Shown here piece after piece: positions 33,480 to 43,644 of a DNA stretch of 64,000 nucleotides. This DNA comes from Bog-159 sp035602155 (lineage in GTDB: Bacteria > Acidobacteriota > Terriglobia > Bryobacterales > Bryobacteraceae): positions 41,637 to 105,636 of the forward strand of contig DATNMW010000173.1 of NCBI GenBank assembly GCA_035602155.1, written 5' to 3'. The notes below the pieces were generated by a model that was given only the letters and a program-made list of their open reading frames with translations, was not told where the DNA came from and did not search any database. Numbering within the stretch: the first letter of the stretch is position 1; the number at the start of each line of letters is the position of its first letter. A program made the translations under genes and the position numbers.

Positions 33480-34466
33480 GTGCGGGACGTGGAAACAGCC
33501 GGAGCGGCCCCCTTGGTCAGTGTAATCATTCCCGCCTATCGCGCGGCCGAATCCATCGCCGCCACATTAGACTCGGTGCTGGCTCAGACTTTTGCGGATT
33601 GGGAAATCATAGTAGTGAACGACGGCTCGCCGGACAGCGAAGAGCTGGAAAAGGCTCTGGAACCCTACCGCGACCGCATCGTTTACCTGCGCCAGGCGAA
33701 TCAAGGCTCCAGTGCAGCCCGGAACACGGGTATCCGGGCTGCGCGCGGCAAATATATTGCACCGCTCGATGCCGACGATATGTGGTATCCCGAACATCTG
33801 ACCGCCCAAGTCACAATGCTCGAAGCCGATCCGTCCATTGACATGGTATATGCCGACGCCCGTATCTTCGGCGATGCGCCGGAAGCGGGCAGAACGGTCA
33901 TGGAGTTATCCCCTTCCGCGGGCGATGTCACCTTCGAGCGGCTGGTCAAGCGCCAGTGCAACGCGCACCTCTGTGTCAGCGTCTGCCGCCGGGAAACGCT
34001 GCTGCGCTTCGGACTGTTCGATCCGGCGCTACAGCGGGGCGAAGACATCGACATGTGGCTGCGCATCGCCAGACAGGGTGGCCGGATAGCCTACCAGCGG
34101 CGGGTACTGGGACAGTATCGCCGCCATGCGGGCAGCAACTCCGCCGATCCGGTCGTGACGCTCGAAGGTTTCCTCGCCGCCCTCGCAAAGGCGGCGCGGG
34201 ATCCCAATCTGACAGACACGCAACGAGAAGCCGTCGAGCGACAGTGTCTGGTCGAACGTGCCGGCGTGGAGTTGCACAAGGGGAAGCAGGCTTTCCTGGC
34301 CGGCGATACCGAAACGGCCGTCAGCCATCTGGCGCAGGCGAACGCGCAACACAAATCTTTCAAACTCACTACCGTGCTGATGCTGTTGCGGGTGGCGCCC
34401 GGCTTCCTGAGGGCGCTCTATCAATGGCGCGACCGCCACGTCTACAAGCTGAAGATACCATCGTGA
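33480..34466 (+). CDS. glycosyltransferase, family 2
   Basis: A 328-residue GT-A enzyme with VSVIIPAYRAAESIAATLDSVL, IIVVNDGSPDSEELE, the GSSAARNTGIRAARGKYI segment, APLDADDMWYPEHL and the catalytic region GEDIDMWLRIARQGGRI. A C-terminal helical stretch of about 80 residues follows. It starts with GTG at 33480 (a second GTG at 33489 is in frame). It overlaps the flippase start by 4 bp (GTGA), so the pair is coupled. Divergent from the GT39 gene. Confidence 0.87.
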   Translation: MRDVETAGAAPLVSVIIPAYRAAESIAATLDSVLAQTFADWEIIVVNDGSPDSEELEKALEPYRDRIVYLRQANQGSSAARNTGIRAARGKYIAPLDADDMWYPEHLTAQVTMLEADPSIDMVYADARIFGDAPEAGRTVMELSPSAGDVTFERLVKRQCNAHLCVSVCRRETLLRFGLFDPALQRGEDIDMWLRIARQGGRIAYQRRVLGQYRRHAGSNSADPVVTLEGFLAALAKAARDPNLTDTQREAVERQCLVERAGVELHKGKQAFLAGDTETAVSHLAQANAQHKSFKLTTVLMLLRVAPGFLRALYQWRDRHVYKLKIPS

Positions 34467-35977
34467 CGGATTCTTCCCGGCGCCCACCAGTGGCCGCAAA
34501 TAGCGGGTCTCTTACGGTCCACGTTTCGTGGCTGATGTTCGCTAAGACGATTGCGTTTGTCTTCAATCTGGCGCTGCCGATGCTGCTGGTGCGGCGGCTC
34601 GATCAAGCGCAGTTCGGCGTATACAAACAGCTCTTCCTGATTATCGGAACCTCGGTCACGGTGCTGCCGCTGGGCTTCGCCATGAGCGCCTATTATTTCC
34701 TGCCCCGCGAGCGGGACCGCCAGCGGGAAACGGTTCTGAACATTCTGATTTACAACCTGGTCGTGGGATGCCTGGCCTGCGGAGCGTTTCTGTTGTGGCC
34801 CGTGCTGTTGGGTCTCATCTTCCATCAGCCCGGGCTGACCGGCTACGCCCATCTGATCGGCTTCGTCATCCTGCTCTGGATTGTCTCGCAGGCATTGGAG
34901 ATTATCCCCATTGCCCACGGAGAAATGAAAATGGCCAGCGCCCTGATTATGGGTGTGCAGCTTACCCGAACGGCGATCTACCTGGGCGCCGTGATCGTAT
35001 TCGGATCGCTGCGGGCGCTGATCTGGGCTGCAGTGGTACAGGGGCTTCTGCAAATAGGAGTCTTATGGTGGTATCTGCAATCGCGCTTCGGCCCTTTCTG
35101 GCAGCGTCTCGATTGGAGCCTGATGCGCAGCCAATTGTCTTATGCCTTACCACTCGGCTTGGCCGGCATACTCTACACGGTGCAGACGGACCTGCACAGT
35201 TATTTCGTTTCCAACCGGCTGGGCGCGGTGGCTTACGCCATCTACGGCGTAGGGACGGCGCAGATACCCCTGCTAACCATGCTGCAGGAAGCCACTAATG
35301 CCGTGGTGATCCCTCGCGTCAGCGCCCTGCAGCAACAAAACGACACTCACGAGATTATCCAGTTGATGGCGCGCGCCATGCGGAAATTGGCTGCCGTCTA
35401 TTTCCCGGTCTACGCGCTCCTGGTAGTGGTCGCCCATGAGTTCATCGCCTTTCTCTTCACCCGGCGCTACCTGGCGAGCGTTCCGGTGTTCCTGATCAAT
35501 TTGACCCTTTTACTGTTGGGCGTCATGCTGCAGGATCCGCTGTTCCGCGCTTATGTGGAACAGCGTTTCTTTCTGATCCGGCTGCGGGTAGTCTTATGCG
35601 TATTGTTGACCGCCGGTCTCTGGTTCGGGACCAGCCATTATGGGTTGGTGGGGGCGATTTCAGCCGTGGTCGCCGTCGGCGTAATCGAACGCACCGTTAT
35701 GGCCGTACGGTTCGGACGCATCCTGGGCGTCGGCCGCAAGGATCTCGTGCTTTTGAAGGATATCGGTAAACTGGCGGCCACCGCGGCGGCAGCGGGCGTG
35801 GCGGCGGAAGGTATCCGCTTGCTCCTGCTGGGTAACAAGCCGTTAGTCATTTTGCTTGCCTGTGGCTCGGTATTCTCCCTGGTGTATCTTGGCGCCGTTT
35901 TGTTGGCTGGAATTCCGACGCCTGAAGAAAAAGAGATTGTTCAGCGGAAGATTGCAGCTCTATTGGCCAGGACTTGA
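34463..35977 (+). CDS. polysaccharide flippase, Wzx-like (second copy)
   Basis: A 504-residue membrane protein with about 12-14 helices. It begins with VSWLMFAKTIAFVFNLALPMLLVRRLDQAQFGVYKQLF, the typical start of the polysaccharide biosynthesis/lipopolysaccharide flippase group, and contains ALPLGLAGILYTVQTDLHSYFVSNRLG. The GTG at 34463 overlaps the GT2 stop; a longer frame from 33956 is a shadow of that gene. It should move an undecaprenyl-linked glycan to the periplasm and is distinct from the flippase at 19895. Its end overlaps the convergent dehydrogenase by 18 bp. Confidence 0.86.
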   Translation: MTDSSRRPPVAANSGSLTVHVSWLMFAKTIAFVFNLALPMLLVRRLDQAQFGVYKQLFLIIGTSVTVLPLGFAMSAYYFLPRERDRQRETVLNILIYNLVVGCLACGAFLLWPVLLGLIFHQPGLTGYAHLIGFVILLWIVSQALEIIPIAHGEMKMASALIMGVQLTRTAIYLGAVIVFGSLRALIWAAVVQGLLQIGVLWWYLQSRFGPFWQRLDWSLMRSQLSYALPLGLAGILYTVQTDLHSYFVSNRLGAVAYAIYGVGTAQIPLLTMLQEATNAVVIPRVSALQQQNDTHEIIQLMARAMRKLAAVYFPVYALLVVVAHEFIAFLFTRRYLASVPVFLINLTLLLLGVMLQDPLFRAYVEQRFFLIRLRVVLCVLLTAGLWFGTSHYGLVGAISAVVAVGVIERTVMAVRFGRILGVGRKDLVLLKDIGKLAATAAAAGVAAEGIRLLLLGNKPLVILLACGSVFSLVYLGAVLLAGIPTPEEKEIVQRKIAALLART

Positions 35978-37267
35978 GGCCCGCACGGAGTCCCATGGCG
36001 CCACGCCGGCTATGTCCAACGTCGGAAGACCGCTGCTCTGGAGTAACTCGCCAGTAGCAGCCGTGGGCCGCTGCGTCACGATGACGTGATCGGCCCATTC
36101 CAGCAAGTCTTCCAGCTTGGATTCGAGCAGATTCGCAATGTGCGGAATGGCGGCCAGCACGAATCGCTGGTTGCTGCCGTAAATCTCTTCCAGCCGGATA
36201 TGCGGATCGTAAACCCGGACCTGGCGGCCTTTACCGATCAGGTGCTCAAGCAAAGCAACTACCGGACTTTCACGCAAGTCGTCGGTGTTTTCTTTGAACG
36301 CCAGCCCGAATACGCCCAGCCGTGCACCCGGCAGATCCATCACTGCCCGGATCGCCCGCTGCAGGTGTTCGTCATTGCTCGGCAGGACCGTCTCGAGCAA
36401 GGGAACTTTCAAATCCAGCCGCCCGGCGCGATATACGAGCGCGCGCAGGTCCTTCGGCAGGCAAGATCCGCCAAACGCGAAGCCGGGCTTGAGGTATGCC
36501 GGCGAGATGTTCAGCTTGGCATCCCGGCACAAGGTTTCCATCACCTCCGCGCCGGGAATGCCTAGCGCGCCGCTGAGCGCACCCATCTCGTTGGCAAAGG
36601 CCACTTTCAGCGCGTGAAAGGTATTGCAGGCATACTTGATCATCTCCGCCGTTCGCAGAGACACGAGACAGGCCTCTACTCCGAGTGGCCGGTAAAGGTC
36701 CGCCACTTTTTCCACGGCGCCGCGGTCCATGCCGCCCACTACCAGCAGAGAAGGCTCCAGGAAGTCGCGCACGGCGTTGCCTTCACGCAGAAATTCCGGG
36801 TTCGACACGACCGCAAAGCTGTCCGAACCGCCCAGATACTCAGCGGTCAATCCCTCGCATGTGCCCGGGAAAACCGTGCTGCGCACAGCCACAATCAACT
36901 GGCGGCTTTTGCTCTTCCACGCGGTGGCAATCTGGCGGCACACCCGCCGCAGTTGATCCAGTCCCAGATTCCCGTTCCGTTCAGAGGGTGTGCCCACACA
37001 GATCAGGGCAATATCCGCCTGCTCGACGGCTGGCTCCAGCAGCGTGGTTGCAGATAGGCGGCCGTTAGCGCGGCCTTCCTGGATCAACTCCGCGAGGCCA
37101 GGCTCGTAGAAAGGGGCGCGCCCGGTCTCGATGCTCTCGACCTTGTACTCATCCCGGTCGACTCCAGTGACAAAGTGACCCAGATGCGCCAGGCAGCCAG
37201 CCGTGACTGACCCGACGTATCCCAGCCCGAGTACCGCAACTCGAGTTTCACCAGTAGATGCAATCAC
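35960..37267 (-). CDS. algD: GDP-mannose 6-dehydrogenase (AlgD-like UDP-glucose/GDP-mannose dehydrogenase family)
   Basis: A 435-residue enzyme from the GTG at 37267, the length of AlgD (an ATG at 37315 would add 16 residues). The NAD site VAVLGLGYVGSVTAG is at residues 10-24 and the catalytic Cys269 lies in KPGFAFGGSCLPKDLRAL, the wording seen in AlgD-type enzymes rather than UDP-glucose dehydrogenases. FKENTDDLRESP and VYDPHI follow. It would oxidise a nucleotide sugar, probably GDP-mannose to GDP-mannuronate, supplying an acidic sugar to the polysaccharide. Assignment to GDP-mannose rests on motif wording, so the substrate is not certain. Confidence 0.85.
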   Translation of the reverse strand: MIASTGETRVAVLGLGYVGSVTAGCLAHLGHFVTGVDRDEYKVESIETGRAPFYEPGLAELIQEGRANGRLSATTLLEPAVEQADIALICVGTPSERNGNLGLDQLRRVCRQIATAWKSKSRQLIVAVRSTVFPGTCEGLTAEYLGGSDSFAVVSNPEFLREGNAVRDFLEPSLLVVGGMDRGAVEKVADLYRPLGVEACLVSLRTAEMIKYACNTFHALKVAFANEMGALSGALGIPGAEVMETLCRDAKLNISPAYLKPGFAFGGSCLPKDLRALVYRAGRLDLKVPLLETVLPSNDEHLQRAIRAVMDLPGARLGVFGLAFKENTDDLRESPVVALLEHLIGKGRQVRVYDPHIRLEEIYGSNQRFVLAAIPHIANLLESKLEDLLEWADHVIVTQRPTAATGELLQSSGLPTLDIAGVAPWDSVRASSPGQ

Positions 37268-37362
37268 GTCCCTAGTATGACATGCGAACCGCGGGAGTCT
37301 TCGCACCGGCCTCATGAGGCGTGAGTAGCGCCAAGATCGCAGCGTGCATTACAATCGCTGGA

Positions 37363-38313
37363 ATGGCGGCGGCGGATTGTATGGTTCGGGATCTTGTTTT
37401 CGATATCGGCCTTCACCGTGGTGACGACTCAGCGTATTATCTGGAACTCGGATACCGCGTGGTCGGCGTTGAAGCCAATCCGCTACTGGCGTCCCAATGC
37501 GTCCTGCGGTTCGAAAACGAGATCCGGCAAGGGCGCATGAAAGTGATCAATGCCGGGGTGTTGAAGGATCCGGGAGAGTTCATCTTTTATCGCAATCTTC
37601 GAGACGATGGCTGGTCTTCCTTCAAACCGGAGAGAGGGAAGAAAGGTGGGGCGTGGGAAGAGTTCAAAATCCCCTGCGTCACCACACAACAACTCATGGC
37701 GGAGCAGGGAAAGCCCTTCTTTATGAAGGTCGATATCGAAGGCGCAGACCTCCAGACTTTGCATTCGCTAACACCCGCGACGGCCCCTGCCTATGTCAGC
37801 CTCGAACTGAATTGCGCCGATCCCATCCTGGAGAGGTTGATCGAGTTGGGCTACTCCGCCTTCAAGTTCGTGAGCGGCGAGACCTACCGGCCTACGCCCC
37901 CGATATTCGCTCACCAGATCGGCTGGCGGCTTTTGAGAAAAGCCGGGCGGCTTGCTCCGTTCGTGCGGAATGCAATCGGCAGGCTTCCGCAGAAGCTTCG
38001 CTCCAAGTCCGAGTACGACCCTCCTGGCAAATACAGTCCAGGCTATCCATTCGGGCCTCACAGTTCCGGCCCATTTGGAGAGCAGGCCGCCGGTGCGTGG
38101 CTCACGCCCGCCGCCGCCCTCCACTGGTTCGGAGTCCTGAAGAGCGACTATCGCAGGGCTGCCCAGGAGGAAGAGTGCTGGTGGGACGTGCACGCACGTC
38201 ACTGGTCTAGAGAGATTCACCCGGGCGTTGAATTGAGCGAAAAGCGGAGTTTCTGCGTGGCGCTGACACCCCCGCAGCCTACGGCATCGCGGCTGCCTGG
38301 TAAGGACCTGTAG
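37363..38313 (+). CDS. FkbM family methyltransferase
   Basis: A protein of 316 residues from the ATG at 37363; the ATG at 37381 is also possible. The SAM motif reads VFDIGLHRGDDSAYYLELGYRVVGVEANP, followed by INAGVLKDPGEFIFY, FFMKVDIEGADLQTLHSL and YVSLELN, in the order of the FkbM domain. A C-terminal extension of about 110 residues after the domain is unusual. It likely O-methylates a sugar in the glycan. Its last 35 bp overlap the convergent large secreted protein gene. Confidence 0.82.
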   Translation: MAAADCMVRDLVFDIGLHRGDDSAYYLELGYRVVGVEANPLLASQCVLRFENEIRQGRMKVINAGVLKDPGEFIFYRNLRDDGWSSFKPERGKKGGAWEEFKIPCVTTQQLMAEQGKPFFMKVDIEGADLQTLHSLTPATAPAYVSLELNCADPILERLIELGYSAFKFVSGETYRPTPPIFAHQIGWRLLRKAGRLAPFVRNAIGRLPQKLRSKSEYDPPGKYSPGYPFGPHSSGPFGEQAAGAWLTPAAALHWFGVLKSDYRRAAQEEECWWDVHARHWSREIHPGVELSEKRSFCVALTPPQPTASRLPGKDL

Positions 38314-41300
38314 CCAGCGTTTGGTTCGATTTGTCCCGGTACTTTACCCGATAGTAGAGTACCCGCTGTGAAATCGCCGGAATGGCAATCGTGCAGGCGG
38401 AAGAACAGGGCACCCCAGGGGGATTTTCGCTCGCAAACCGGAAGGGCGGCGCCCCGATGACGGCCGAGTTCGCCACGCACGGATCGTGTCGGCTGGTACA
38501 GTTCCCGGAGTATTCCGCATAACCAAACTCGACCACCGCATTGTCGACGCTGACGCCCGCCGGCGGCTTCAAATTGAGGACCACGGGCACGAAGGTCCCC
38601 CGGTTGAGCGAATCCGGCGTGGGGTATGGCGGCATTTTCGCCATCCACATCTCCTCCCGGTCGTAGTTGAGCCATTCAGCGCGGAACAGCAGCCATGAAT
38701 TGTCGGGCAGCGGGCGGTTGTTCTCAAAGCCTGTGACCATCCGTAAACGGGATGTGGCGCTCACCAGCGTGCGTGTAAAGGCGCCTGCAAAGTCGGTGTG
38801 GTCCAAACTGAACTGCCGGATCGTATTCGCCGCCGCGCCGACGTTTGCCACACAGATGTCGTTGCCCACGCCCAATGGCGTGCCGCCGTGAATGCCGCTC
38901 CCGGCGCAGTGGTCCCAAACCACACCCGGACAGTTCACGTAAACCTGCCCCACGGTGCTGCTGGAGACGCATTCGCCCTTCGCCCGCACAACGCAGTAAG
39001 TATACGAACCCGGCGCGTCTGTGGCGATACTGGATCCAGGCCCGCTCAGGTCGATCAACGGATGCGAGCCGCAACTTGCGCCGGTAGCCATCAGCTTGCG
39101 GTTGATGGAGGCCACGCCGCCAGAACCGAAGATGTCGTCCGGGCTGGCGGCCAGGCCGGGCGTCGCCACGTAAAGCTGTTCCTTCACGGGAGTGAAAGCC
39201 GGGTCGAAAGACCCGCCTTGGACCGGTGTGTTGTCGAACGCGCGAATCGCTTCGGCGGCTGAGGCATTCGCGCCCGCGGCATTGGGGTGCGCGCCTGCGT
39301 CAAAACCCCAGGGAACGCCGAACACTCCGGCGAAAGGCGGATTGGCGCTGGTGTAGTTCACCCCGGCCGCCTGGCCGGGTGTCACGTTGGCAAATGGCAG
39401 CCCCAGGATCTTGGGAACAGACCCTACGGCGGTCTGGTAGTCCGTCGGCCACCCGGTAATCGGTTTGGCCCATGCGGGAACGTTGGTTGCTACTGCTTCG
39501 CCGCCGTCCCGCCATTCGCCATGCCCACTGGTATTGTTGCTATCCTGCATCATGCAGTTTCCATGCGGGTCCGGCGCGCCGCCGCATCCCGAGACCGGGT
39601 TCCAATACGCCGCCAAAGACCCGTTCGCAGTGGCGCCGCCAGGGGGGACGCTCCATTGATTGGCGATCCACCACAGCGTCACGGGACCGCTGGGGATGGC
39701 CATTTGGGCGCCGTAACCGTTCCGCCGGAATATCCAGTGGCCATCGGCGTTCTTCTGCGCCAGCGTCATCAGTTCATTTACGCGCGAAGACCAGCCGCAG
39801 TTCGCAACGGTACTGGCTGCTACACAGGCGGTATCTCCAAGTTGTGTGGTGCGCAGTTCGCCGGGCGCGCCGGTAAACGGAGCCTGGCGATACGGCCCCG
39901 CCAAATACGGCTCGTATCCGGCCACCCCGGCGGCTGTGTAGCCGTTAATATCGATCCGGATGCACTGGCCGCCTCCGCCGATACCCAGACTGGAGCACGC
40001 CGCGCTAGCGGCCGGGACACTCGAAATATTCGAAGTGTTGATCGAAGGGTACGGATTCATCTGAATCGGTACCCAGCCGGTTTCGCCGGTTTCCGCCACG
40101 CCATGCAGACTGCGCCCCGTGGCCGCAGTCTGTGTAGCAGCGACCGGCCCCGCCGGGGTGTTGAACGTGTTGACAGCGCCAACGATTCGCGGTCCCCCGG
40201 CGGCGCCCGCGTGGGCCGGGTTTCCGTCTCCGGGCGAGAAAGCAAATAGCCATCCAGGGCTGTCCCCTCCTACCGACAGGCAGAAGAAGAAAAAAATACC
40301 GCTGGACATGGCGCCCGGGCTGCAATTCCATCCATTTGGGCCGCTCTTAAACTTTGCGGCACTGAGGGTGGGGTCGAAGCCGGCCATCTGATCGACAACG
40401 CTCTCGGACGCGCTTGCCTGCGGCGTCAGATTGGTAAATGTCAGTCCATTGTTATAAACAACGGAGTATGCTGTCGTGCTCTTGACGGTGGCGTTCCCGA
40501 TTTGCGACCCATTGCCGTACGGCACGGCCGGCTGTGCAATCGAAGCCGGGTCGAAAACGCCACGGATCACCAGCGGCCCGCCGCCGCCAGGGTCTTGCGA
40601 GACGCCATAAAACGTCAAAGCCGATTGCGACTGGTCGATATCCGCGGTCTCGCCGTCCGGAAACGGAATACCTTTCCACGTGTTGGCGATCGGGGCACCG
40701 CTTCCGTCCTTCCCTGAAGATCCCGCGTATCCGTAATAGGCGGTCGCCGCCGTGGCTGGATTGATCCAGTACAGACCGCCGTATAAACAAAAAAATCCGC
40801 CGTTGACCAACTTATTGAAGCACGCCGTCCCAGCGCCGTTGTCGGGATAACTTGGCGAAGCGCTTTCCACCGCCGCCATGCTTGCGCTTTGCAGGAATGC
40901 GGTCGAGTTGTCCGTAGGCGCTTGATGCCGCCGGATCATCACGGCGAAGTTATTCGCACACCAATACAGATTGCCGCCCGCAGGAGGTGTACCCGAGACA
41001 GCCATGTGTCCGCCATCCTGGAACGAAGAAATGACGAACTCTTGCGAAGTGGTGGCTGCCGGCGGTGTGATGCAGGCATCGTCTTTGGTGGACAGGCGGA
41101 TGCGTCCATTGCCGCCGTCGGTCCAATACAAACTGAAAAGCTGCCCGCCGGTCCAGGCGACTGTTCCTGCGGGAGGGGCGGCTACGCTGGCTCGGCCCGA
41201 GTGGGGCGAAGACTCCTGTACATTAAACCGCGGCTTGGTGTCCAGCAACCAGGGAATGATCCCGAAGCGCGTGGTATCGGCTTGCCCGACGGTCTGGGGC

Positions 41301-42256
41301 GCGCCGTTGGCTTGGCTGCCGAGCATGATCGTCTGCATCCGACTGGCACAGGAAGCTCCGCCGTTCAGGGAAAGACACACGTCTACCTGCCGGTTGGCGG
41401 CTGCCGGCGAGTTCACATAGCCTTTGAATGTCACCGCGAGTTGATCCATGGTCCAGTTTTGGCCGTAGTTCGCACTTCCGTACCCGGCATTCCAAGCGTT
41501 GCCGTTGGTCAGCGGCGCGCGGATCACCAACCAGGCCATGCTGTTGCCGGCCGAAGCAGCGCCGCCGCCGGCCACGACATTGCACGGATCGCTCCACGGT
41601 CCGGCGGAGTCGCACGGCATTTGGCCTTGATTATAGGCGGTCCCAAAAGGCATTTTGGACCAGTAGCCCCAGTTTACGCCGCGCAGTCCGATTCGCCGCA
41701 GCAGGACGCCAGTCAACGGATCGACGAAAGACTCCGGGGTAAGGCCACCGATGGATTCCGGCCAGGGCTGATCTCCGGGATGGGTGGAATCTTGCAGCCA
41801 GGGATCTCCGTAGGTATTCCCAAGAGGGATATTCGTGGTGGTGAACGTGAACGTAGCCGAATCCTGGCCGCACAGGACGCGCCCAAAATGTCGCGTGTAG
41901 GCTTGCAGCGCGCGCGAAAAATGCCGTACTCCAGCGTACGGTCCGGCGGTGGCCAACTCCGCGGACCGTTTGCCGATAACGGCCAGCCGCGCCAACCCGC
42001 TGTTGAGGTTGCCCGGCCGGCTATCCAGGGCCGCGCCCACGAAAATAGCCGGGTCCGTATCATGCACCAATGGCGAGAGGGAGCTATTCTCGCTGACCTC
42101 AATGGTACAAGCGTTCCGATCGGGCGCCATATATCCGATGACCGCCTGTGTGGCGGTGGCGCCGACTACGCGCAGGTCGTCGATGGCCGCGCGGCACAGC
42201 CCCGCCGAAGCGATCAACAGGGCAGACAGGGCCGCGGCCGCGGATGGTCGGGGCAT
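38279..42256 (-). CDS. large secreted protein of unknown function
   Basis: A 1325-residue exported protein starting at 42256, 2 bp after the stop of the Wzy-like gene. Residues 1 to about 23 are a signal peptide ending in GLCRA. A fibronectin-like stretch follows (AIDDLRVVGATATQAVIGYMAP). The remainder has no domain I recognise; it is rich in Gly, Asn, Ser and aromatic residues, with paired Cys such as ITPPAATTSQEF... CVAASTVANCGWSS, as expected for extracellular beta-rich proteins. A run of catalytic-looking acids is not evident. It is probably periplasmic or surface-exposed and may act on or bind the polysaccharide made here. The upstream frame to 42415 is antisense/shadow. Confidence 0.75.
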   Translation of the reverse strand: MPRPSAAAALSALLIASAGLCRAAIDDLRVVGATATQAVIGYMAPDRNACTIEVSENSSLSPLVHDTDPAIFVGAALDSRPGNLNSGLARLAVIGKRSAELATAGPYAGVRHFSRALQAYTRHFGRVLCGQDSATFTFTTTNIPLGNTYGDPWLQDSTHPGDQPWPESIGGLTPESFVDPLTGVLLRRIGLRGVNWGYWSKMPFGTAYNQGQMPCDSAGPWSDPCNVVAGGGAASAGNSMAWLVIRAPLTNGNAWNAGYGSANYGQNWTMDQLAVTFKGYVNSPAAANRQVDVCLSLNGGASCASRMQTIMLGSQANGAPQTVGQADTTRFGIIPWLLDTKPRFNVQESSPHSGRASVAAPPAGTVAWTGGQLFSLYWTDGGNGRIRLSTKDDACITPPAATTSQEFVISSFQDGGHMAVSGTPPAGGNLYWCANNFAVMIRRHQAPTDNSTAFLQSASMAAVESASPSYPDNGAGTACFNKLVNGGFFCLYGGLYWINPATAATAYYGYAGSSGKDGSGAPIANTWKGIPFPDGETADIDQSQSALTFYGVSQDPGGGGPLVIRGVFDPASIAQPAVPYGNGSQIGNATVKSTTAYSVVYNNGLTFTNLTPQASASESVVDQMAGFDPTLSAAKFKSGPNGWNCSPGAMSSGIFFFFCLSVGGDSPGWLFAFSPGDGNPAHAGAAGGPRIVGAVNTFNTPAGPVAATQTAATGRSLHGVAETGETGWVPIQMNPYPSINTSNISSVPAASAACSSLGIGGGGQCIRIDINGYTAAGVAGYEPYLAGPYRQAPFTGAPGELRTTQLGDTACVAASTVANCGWSSRVNELMTLAQKNADGHWIFRRNGYGAQMAIPSGPVTLWWIANQWSVPPGGATANGSLAAYWNPVSGCGGAPDPHGNCMMQDSNNTSGHGEWRDGGEAVATNVPAWAKPITGWPTDYQTAVGSVPKILGLPFANVTPGQAAGVNYTSANPPFAGVFGVPWGFDAGAHPNAAGANASAAEAIRAFDNTPVQGGSFDPAFTPVKEQLYVATPGLAASPDDIFGSGGVASINRKLMATGASCGSHPLIDLSGPGSSIATDAPGSYTYCVVRAKGECVSSSTVGQVYVNCPGVVWDHCAGSGIHGGTPLGVGNDICVANVGAAANTIRQFSLDHTDFAGAFTRTLVSATSRLRMVTGFENNRPLPDNSWLLFRAEWLNYDREEMWMAKMPPYPTPDSLNRGTFVPVVLNLKPPAGVSVDNAVVEFGYAEYSGNCTSRHDPCVANSAVIGAPPFRFASENPPGVPCSSACTIAIPAISQRVLYYRVKYRDKSNQTLATGPYQAAAMP

Positions 42257-42258
42257 TA

Positions 42259-43644
42259 TTATCTGGTGGGCGGTCTGTTCCAGGCCGTTGCCCTGTTGCC
42301 GCCCGGCATCCCCGGCCGGAAGCCCGCCGGAGCCCAACCCGCCTGTGAGGCGACCGGTGTCGCCGCCATTTGTGACGAAGATTGCGCCGCGCTGGCCCGC
42401 TCCACGGCCACGCATAAACCCGCCAGCATCGGAAAGTAATACGCATAGCCGTTGCTAGCGAAGACAGCCGTCCCCGTGAACGCGATGAGCGCCAGCCGAA
42501 GAGCGAACGCGATGTGCCGTACAGAGGACAACGCGGGATCCCGGCGGGCCCTTTTTTCGACCGAGAGCAAGCTCTTAAAACACAACAGCAGCGTCAGACA
42601 ATACAGAAACAATCCGGGCAGTCCGTCTTCGCAGGACAGTTGCGTGAACGTATTGTGCGTTTCGTGCCACGCGTTCCAGTCCGGCCGCCCCGTAGTTTCC
42701 TCAATAAAGTCTGCGTTGGCTACCGCGAACATCCCCGGCCCCACGCCCAACAAGGGATGCCGCATGGTCAATTGCAAACTGGAAAGCAAAAGGGATTTCC
42801 GTATATCCATAGACTCTACCGCGGATCGCTCCGATTCCGATAAGTTCACCGGGGTGGAAGCGGCGAAGATCGTCCTAAACCGATCCAAAGCGCTCCGCGA
42901 CGACAAGGTGACGGCAACCACCGACAGAATCAGCGCAACTATACCCACAACCACTTTCTGGCTAGGCGGTAGCGGCAGAAAATACAACAGGAACATGATG
43001 GCGAGGGTCAGCAGTCCGCCACGCGAGCCGGTGGCCGCTATAGTTACGGGGATGCAAAAGAGCATCAGCAGACAAACGAGCTTCAATGGCGACAATCCTG
43101 GCTTGGTCCGCACCACGAAGAGACAAAACGGCAGACCCATGAGCAGCATGAGGGCCAGATAGTTGGCGTTGCCCAGAATGCCTCCCAGCAGGGCAATACG
43201 GCCGCCTTGTGCGCGGCCTATCACCAACGTGAAGACCTCGATGAAAACAGTTGCCGCTGCCAGACTGTACATGATCTTGCGGCATTGCTCCAGTCCTTGC
43301 ACCGCGGATGCGACGATCACGTAGGAGAAAAGCGACAGCGCCCAAAAATCCCGCAGCATTCTGACGCTGCCACCGCGCCATATGCTGAATGGAATGCAGA
43401 CGCACAACCAAAGGCTAAAAGCAAACAGGCTGATGCCAATCTTGGAGAAAACGGCACGTAGGTCCCCGCCGAAAAGCAGTGTCGCCACAAGCGCAAGACC
43501 CATGACAATCCGCGCCGAATGCAACGCGTACCCCGTGACTATGTCCATAATTTCCGGAAAACGGGCATACACGACAAATACGAAAATTACTGTAAGATAA
43601 AATGCTGGTCGGCCGCGCGGCGGCTGTGAATGGAGCGGCGTCAT
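42259..43644 (-). CDS. O-antigen ligase/polymerase family membrane protein (Wzy_C domain)
   Basis: A 461-residue protein with about ten membrane helices. The Wzy_C region near residues 300-360 has HPLLGVGPGMF and WHETHNTFTQLSCEDGLPGLFLY, the pattern shared by WaaL ligases and Wzy polymerases, in which the conserved His and Arg act in the periplasm on undecaprenyl-linked glycans. An earlier segment GGILGNANYLALMLLMGLPF supports this. It is a second polymerase-type gene besides 21232-22632. It is followed after 2 bp by the large secreted protein, so both are probably cotranscribed. Confidence 0.83.
   Translation of the reverse strand: MTPLHSQPPRGRPAFYLTVIFVFVVYARFPEIMDIVTGYALHSARIVMGLALVATLLFGGDLRAVFSKIGISLFAFSLWLCVCIPFSIWRGGSVRMLRDFWALSLFSYVIVASAVQGLEQCRKIMYSLAAATVFIEVFTLVIGRAQGGRIALLGGILGNANYLALMLLMGLPFCLFVVRTKPGLSPLKLVCLLMLFCIPVTIAATGSRGGLLTLAIMFLLYFLPLPPSQKVVVGIVALILSVVAVTLSSRSALDRFRTIFAASTPVNLSESERSAVESMDIRKSLLLSSLQLTMRHPLLGVGPGMFAVANADFIEETTGRPDWNAWHETHNTFTQLSCEDGLPGLFLYCLTLLLCFKSLLSVEKRARRDPALSSVRHIAFALRLALIAFTGTAVFASNGYAYYFPMLAGLCVAVERASAAQSSSQMAATPVASQAGWAPAGFRPGMPGGNRATAWNRPPTR

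Noticed and set aside
33956..34462. N-terminal extension of the second flippase
   Set aside because: Translation is Arg-rich and shadows the GT2 gene; the conserved flippase start follows the GTG at 34463.
40889..42439. 516-codon plus-strand open frame
   Set aside because: Antisense to the large secreted protein and the Wzy-like gene; low-complexity Arg/Gly-rich translation.
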